NCBI GenBank assembly: GCA_033791445.1 | Contig: JASJGS010000178.1 | Coordinates: 1-10,212 of the forward strand | Length of the DNA: 10,212 nt | Reading direction: 5' to 3' | Source: JANTGF01 sp033791445 | Lineage (GTDB): Bacteria; Bacteroidota; Bacteroidia; Bacteroidales; VadinHA17 | Shown here: positions 6,987-10,212 of the stretch, piece by piece | Position numbering within the stretch: the first letter of the stretch is position 1 | Layout of the letters: each line of letters starts with the position of its first letter | Notes under the pieces: model-generated | What the model was told of the DNA's origin: nothing | Database searches by the model: none | What the model saw: the letters and a program-made list of their open reading frames with translations, nothing else | Program-made: the position numbers and the translations under genes

Positions 6987-7697
6987 ATGAATGTAAGCCT
7001 ATACCTGGTACCAACTGCACTTGGTCCTGAAATAAATTCAGATTTATTCCCACCATATAATCTTGAGATCATTAATTCACTTGACCATTTTATCGTTGAA
7101 AACATACGTACCGCCAGGCGCTCCCTAAGACCAATGGGATATGACAAAAACTTCGATGATGTTACATTTTTTGAACTTAATAAGCACACCTCAAGGGCAG
7201 ATAAAGAGACTTTTATTCAGCCACTTCTGAATGGTATTAGTATGGGTGTGTTATCGGAAGCAGGTGTACCGGCAATAGCCGACCCAGGAGCTGAAATTGT
7301 AAGACTGGCACACAAAAATAATATCAAGGTAGTGCCATTAATTGGTCCTTCATCCATCCTGTTAGCACTTATGGCTTCAGGATTAAATGGTCAGAATTTT
7401 GCATTTAATGGCTACTTACCTGTAAAAAATCCATTGAGAAAAAAAGCTATTCTTGCCCTTGAAAAAAAATCAAAGCAGGAAAATCAGAGCCAGATATTTA
7501 TGGAAACGCCTTATCGTAATCAGAATTTACTGGAGGAAATATTAAGCAGTTGCCTGCCTGACACATTATTATGTATTGCAACAGATATAAGCTTAGAAAC
7601 AGAATTTATTCTTACCAGGAAGGTTCATCAATGGAAAAAGGCAATACCTGATCTACACAAAAGACCTAGTATTTTCATTCTCCAGGGATTCGAGTAA
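6987..7697 (+). CDS. RsmI-like SAM-dependent (tetrapyrrole methylase fold) methyltransferase
   Basis: A 236-residue protein of the tetrapyrrole methylase superfamily, closest in motifs to RsmI, the 16S rRNA C1402 ribose 2'-O-methyltransferase. Visible blocks are LYLVPTALG (5-13), VLSEAGVPAIADPGAEIV (88-105), corresponding to the RsmI DAGTPxISDPG loop, VPLIGPSSILLALMASGL (116-133), FNGYLPVK (140-147) and METPYRN (172-178). The first block departs from the RsmI form VPTPIGNLxD, and the protein is shorter than RsmI (about 280 residues) by lacking its C-terminal part. Bacteroidota commonly carry such a shorter relative besides true RsmI, so I would not call it rsmI; its substrate (rRNA or other) is unknown. 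The frame reaches back to a TTG at 6969, but the ATG at 6987 begins directly at the conserved N-terminus. It is divergent from the MBL-fold gene. Confidence 0.85.
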   Translation: MNVSLYLVPTALGPEINSDLFPPYNLEIINSLDHFIVENIRTARRSLRPMGYDKNFDDVTFFELNKHTSRADKETFIQPLLNGISMGVLSEAGVPAIADPGAEIVRLAHKNNIKVVPLIGPSSILLALMASGLNGQNFAFNGYLPVKNPLRKKAILALEKKSKQENQSQIFMETPYRNQNLLEEILSSCLPDTLLCIATDISLETEFILTRKVHQWKKAIPDLHKRPSIFILQGFE

Positions 7698-7857
7698 GAC
7701 AATGCATATTAAATACTTAGCAAATATTCGTTTACTTGACTCACCAAAAATCCAAAAAATCTTAAAAACACATTTTAATCTTTTATAATTCGAATTAATT
7801 CATTTTTATTTAAATTGCTGATCTTAATTCTATGTCTAACCTAACAACAACTAAAAA

Positions 7858-10212
7858 ATGACTTCCAAAAGATTGTTTTTCTATCTAGTTTTGAGTGTTC
7901 TTACAACTGTCTCCATGTTTGGGCAAAAGCTTGATGTGGAAAAACTCAAAGACTTGAAATTCCGTAGTATTGGCCCTGCCGGGATGAGTGGGCGTGTCAC
8001 TTCAATTGATGTGGTACATTCTGATCCTTCTATAATGTATATTGGCACTGCATCTGGTGGCTTGTGGAAATCCAAAAGTGGGGGATACGATTGGAAACCC
8101 ATATTTGACAAAGAAAAAGTCTTATCCATTGGTGCTCTTGCAATCTATCAAAAGTCTCCTGATCTTATCTGGGCTGGAACCGGAGAGGGAAATCCAAGAA
8201 ATAGCAATTCTGGTGGTTATGGAGTCTACAAATCTTTGGATGGCGGAAAATCATGGAAACTAATGGGTTTGGAAAAAACCAGACATATTCATCGGATTAT
8301 AATTGATCCTAACAATAGTGATGTTGTCTATGTGGGAGCAATTGGTTCTCCCTGGGGAGCGCAGGAAGATAGAGGTGTATTCAAAACCACTGATGGTGGA
8401 GAAACATGGGAAAAGATCCTTTATACAAATGATTTATCAGGTGTTGGAGATATGGTTATGGATCCCTCCAATCCGAATAAACTATTTGTAAATATGTGGG
8501 AACATAAGCGCTGGCCATGGTTTTTTAATTCAGGTGGTTCTGGCTCAGGACTATATGTGACTTACGATGGTGGAAAGAATTGGAATAAGCTATCTGAAAA
8601 GGAGGGGCTTCCGAAAGGAGATTATGGCCGTATGGGCCTTGCCATATCAAGAAGCAACCCCAATGTGGCGTACGCCCTTATCGAATCCAAGAAAAATGCC
8701 TTGTATCGTTCTGATGATGGAGGATTCACCTGGAAAAAAGCAGGAGATAAAAATATTGGTGATCGCCCCTTCTATTATGCAGAAATTTATGTTGATCCGA
8801 TGAATGAGAACCGTGTTTACACTCTATTCTCAAGGGTAAATATAAGTGAAGATGGAGGTAAAACTTTCTCCCAGTTAATTGGGAATGGTATTCATCCTGA
8901 TCACCATGCATGGTGGATTCACCCAAATAATCCTAAATTTATGATGAATGGGAATGATGGTGGACTTGCCATTACTCAGGATCATGGAAAAACCTGGAGA
9001 TTTGTCGAAAATTTACCCCTGGGGCAGTTTTATCATATAAGTGTTGACAACGAATTGCCTTATAATGTGTATGGAGGTTTACAGGACAACGGTTCATGGG
9101 TAGGCCCTGGGTATACCTGGCAATCAGGCGGAATAATAAATACCTTCTGGGCAAGTCTTTCTGGCGGTGATGGCTTTGATGTTTTGCCTGATCCTTCTAA
9201 TCCAAGATATTGTTACTCCATGTCACAGCAGGGATATGTAGGACGAGTAGATATTGAATCAGGATACAGCAAAAGTATCCGCCCCGTTCACCCTGATGGA
9301 TTAACACTTCGCTTCAACTGGAATGCAGCCATTGCTGCTGACCCATTCAACAAGGAAACCATCTATTTTGGCAGCCAGTTTGTACATAAAAGTAAAAACC
9401 GTGGGGACAGCTGGGAGATAATATCGCCTGATCTGACAACAAATGATACCACAAAGCAGAAGCAACTTGAAAGTGGAGGATTGACTTATGATGTTACAGG
9501 TGCTGAAAATTATACCACAATACTTGCCATTTCACCCAGTACAATGAATGAAGAATTAATATGGGTTGGCACAGACGATGGAAATGTACAAATTACGCAG
9601 GACGGTGGTAAAAACTGGAAAAATGTAGCAAAGGGCCTCAAAGATCTGCCAGAGGGAAGTTGGATTCCACAGATCCATCCTTCCAAGTATAATGAAGGTG
9701 AAGCCTTTGTGGTAGCCAATAACTACCGACGCCATGATTACACTCCTTATTTATATCACACCACGAATTATGGAAAAACCTGGGAGAGGCTTGTTGATGA
9801 GAATAGTGTATTTGGTCATGTTCTTTCCTTTGTTCAGGATCCTGTTGAGCCTAAACTCATGTTCTTGGGAACAGAATCAGGCTTATATGTGAGTATTGAT
9901 GGAGCCAAAACATGGACTTTATGGGGCGAAGATTACCCTAATGTTTCTACTATGGATATGCTTATCCATCCAAGGGAGCACGACCTGGTAATTGGCACTT
10001 TTGGCCGTTCCGTTTGGATACTCGATGATATTCGTCCATTACGTGAAATGGCTGCTAAAGGTGCAGAAATAATGGATAAAGAAGTTAAGGCCTTTTCACC
10101 ACCTGAAGCATTTATTGTCAGCAGGAAGGGTGCACCAGGATATTATTCTCCAGGAAATGCATACTATTCCGGTGAAAATCGGAGGTCAGGAGCTATGATC
10201 ACGTTTTCTGTC
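7858..10212 (+). CDS. Secreted sortilin/VPS10-type BNR-repeat protein, 3' end missing
   Basis: Open for 785 codons from the ATG at 7858 to the window edge without a stop. Residues 1-23 form a signal peptide: a basic start (MTSKR), a hydrophobic stretch, and a likely cut near FGQ. The rest is a beta-propeller protein with eleven Asp-box-like motifs of the form S/T-x-D-G-G-x-T-W: at 72-79 (degenerate), 126-133, 177-184, 235-242, 285-292, 330-337, 373-380, 512-519, 580-587, 635-642 and 679-686. The sequence GTFGRSVWILDDI (713-725) ends the propeller as in bacterial sortilin-like proteins, and SGENRRSGAMITFSV at the edge starts the following beta domain. Such proteins are often labelled glycosyl hydrolases because of their sialidase-type repeats, but I see no evidence for a sialidase active site; binding or scaffolding at the cell surface is as likely. 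Any C-terminal secretion or anchoring domain is beyond the window. No promoter octamer was found in the 160 bases upstream. Confidence 0.9.
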   Translation, partial: MTSKRLFFYLVLSVLTTVSMFGQKLDVEKLKDLKFRSIGPAGMSGRVTSIDVVHSDPSIMYIGTASGGLWKSKSGGYDWKPIFDKEKVLSIGALAIYQKSPDLIWAGTGEGNPRNSNSGGYGVYKSLDGGKSWKLMGLEKTRHIHRIIIDPNNSDVVYVGAIGSPWGAQEDRGVFKTTDGGETWEKILYTNDLSGVGDMVMDPSNPNKLFVNMWEHKRWPWFFNSGGSGSGLYVTYDGGKNWNKLSEKEGLPKGDYGRMGLAISRSNPNVAYALIESKKNALYRSDDGGFTWKKAGDKNIGDRPFYYAEIYVDPMNENRVYTLFSRVNISEDGGKTFSQLIGNGIHPDHHAWWIHPNNPKFMMNGNDGGLAITQDHGKTWRFVENLPLGQFYHISVDNELPYNVYGGLQDNGSWVGPGYTWQSGGIINTFWASLSGGDGFDVLPDPSNPRYCYSMSQQGYVGRVDIESGYSKSIRPVHPDGLTLRFNWNAAIAADPFNKETIYFGSQFVHKSKNRGDSWEIISPDLTTNDTTKQKQLESGGLTYDVTGAENYTTILAISPSTMNEELIWVGTDDGNVQITQDGGKNWKNVAKGLKDLPEGSWIPQIHPSKYNEGEAFVVANNYRRHDYTPYLYHTTNYGKTWERLVDENSVFGHVLSFVQDPVEPKLMFLGTESGLYVSIDGAKTWTLWGEDYPNVSTMDMLIHPREHDLVIGTFGRSVWILDDIRPLREMAAKGAEIMDKEVKAFSPPEAFIVSRKGAPGYYSPGNAYYSGENRRSGAMITFSV

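Noticed and set aside
7786..7797. Perfect palindrome TAATTCGAATTA upstream of the BNR-protein gene
   Set aside because: Short and nearly all A/T in an AT-rich spacer, with no promoter element next to it; chance is a sufficient explanation.
8210..9920. Recurring GATGGnGGnAAAnnnTGG-like DNA words, as a possible tandem DNA repeat
   Set aside because: They are in frame and encode the Asp-box motifs of the propeller protein; spacing is irregular and DNA identity low, so they are protein-level repeats.

Overview
The window looks like chromosomal DNA of a member of the Bacteroidota (Cytophagia, Flavobacteriia or Marinilabiliales-like; I cannot narrow it further). The evidence is indirect. The DNA is AT-rich, and starts are preceded by A/T-rich stretches rather than Shine-Dalgarno sequences. 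Exact TAnnTTTG octamers, the -7 element of the Bacteroidota primary sigma factor, lie in three intergenic regions. Several families (DUF2891, a short RsmI-like methylase, a secreted sortilin/VPS10-type BNR protein) are also common in that phylum. I see no rRNA, tRNA, CRISPR array, insertion sequence or phage gene. Apart from the two genes cut by the window edges, all genes appear intact.

Layout. (1) 1-870, plus: 3' part of a DUF2891 gene, its start lying outside the window. (2) 884-5897, minus, read right to left: a type II thiolase (4710-5897), an intrinsic terminator (about 4647-4682), then two consecutive genes for different fused aconitase/isopropylmalate-dehydratase proteins (2743-4551 and 884-2665). 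(3) 6101-6868, minus: a PhnP-like metallo-beta-lactamase-fold hydrolase, divergent from (4) 6987-7697, plus: a small RsmI-like SAM-dependent methyltransferase. (5) 7858 to the window end, plus: a large exported protein with at least eleven Asp-box (BNR) repeats, cut off at the right edge. No gene-free stretch reaches 300 bases; the longest is about 200 bases, between the thiolase and the MBL gene.

How the genes may work together. The thiolase and the two hydro-lyases could belong to one carboxylic-acid or acyl-CoA pathway: thiolases make or break C-C bonds in acyl-CoAs, and aconitase-family enzymes move the hydroxyl of 2- or 3-hydroxy di/tricarboxylic acids. However, a terminator and a separate promoter-like octamer split the thiolase from the dehydratases, and no synthase or dehydrogenase gene is visible, so a joint pathway is only a hypothesis. 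The most notable points are the side-by-side pair of divergent fused dehydratases, one with changed active-site residues, and a perfect 7-2-7 palindrome placed as an operator just downstream of the thiolase promoter. I found no clear sign of a wholly new system; most of the window is ordinary metabolic chromosome.
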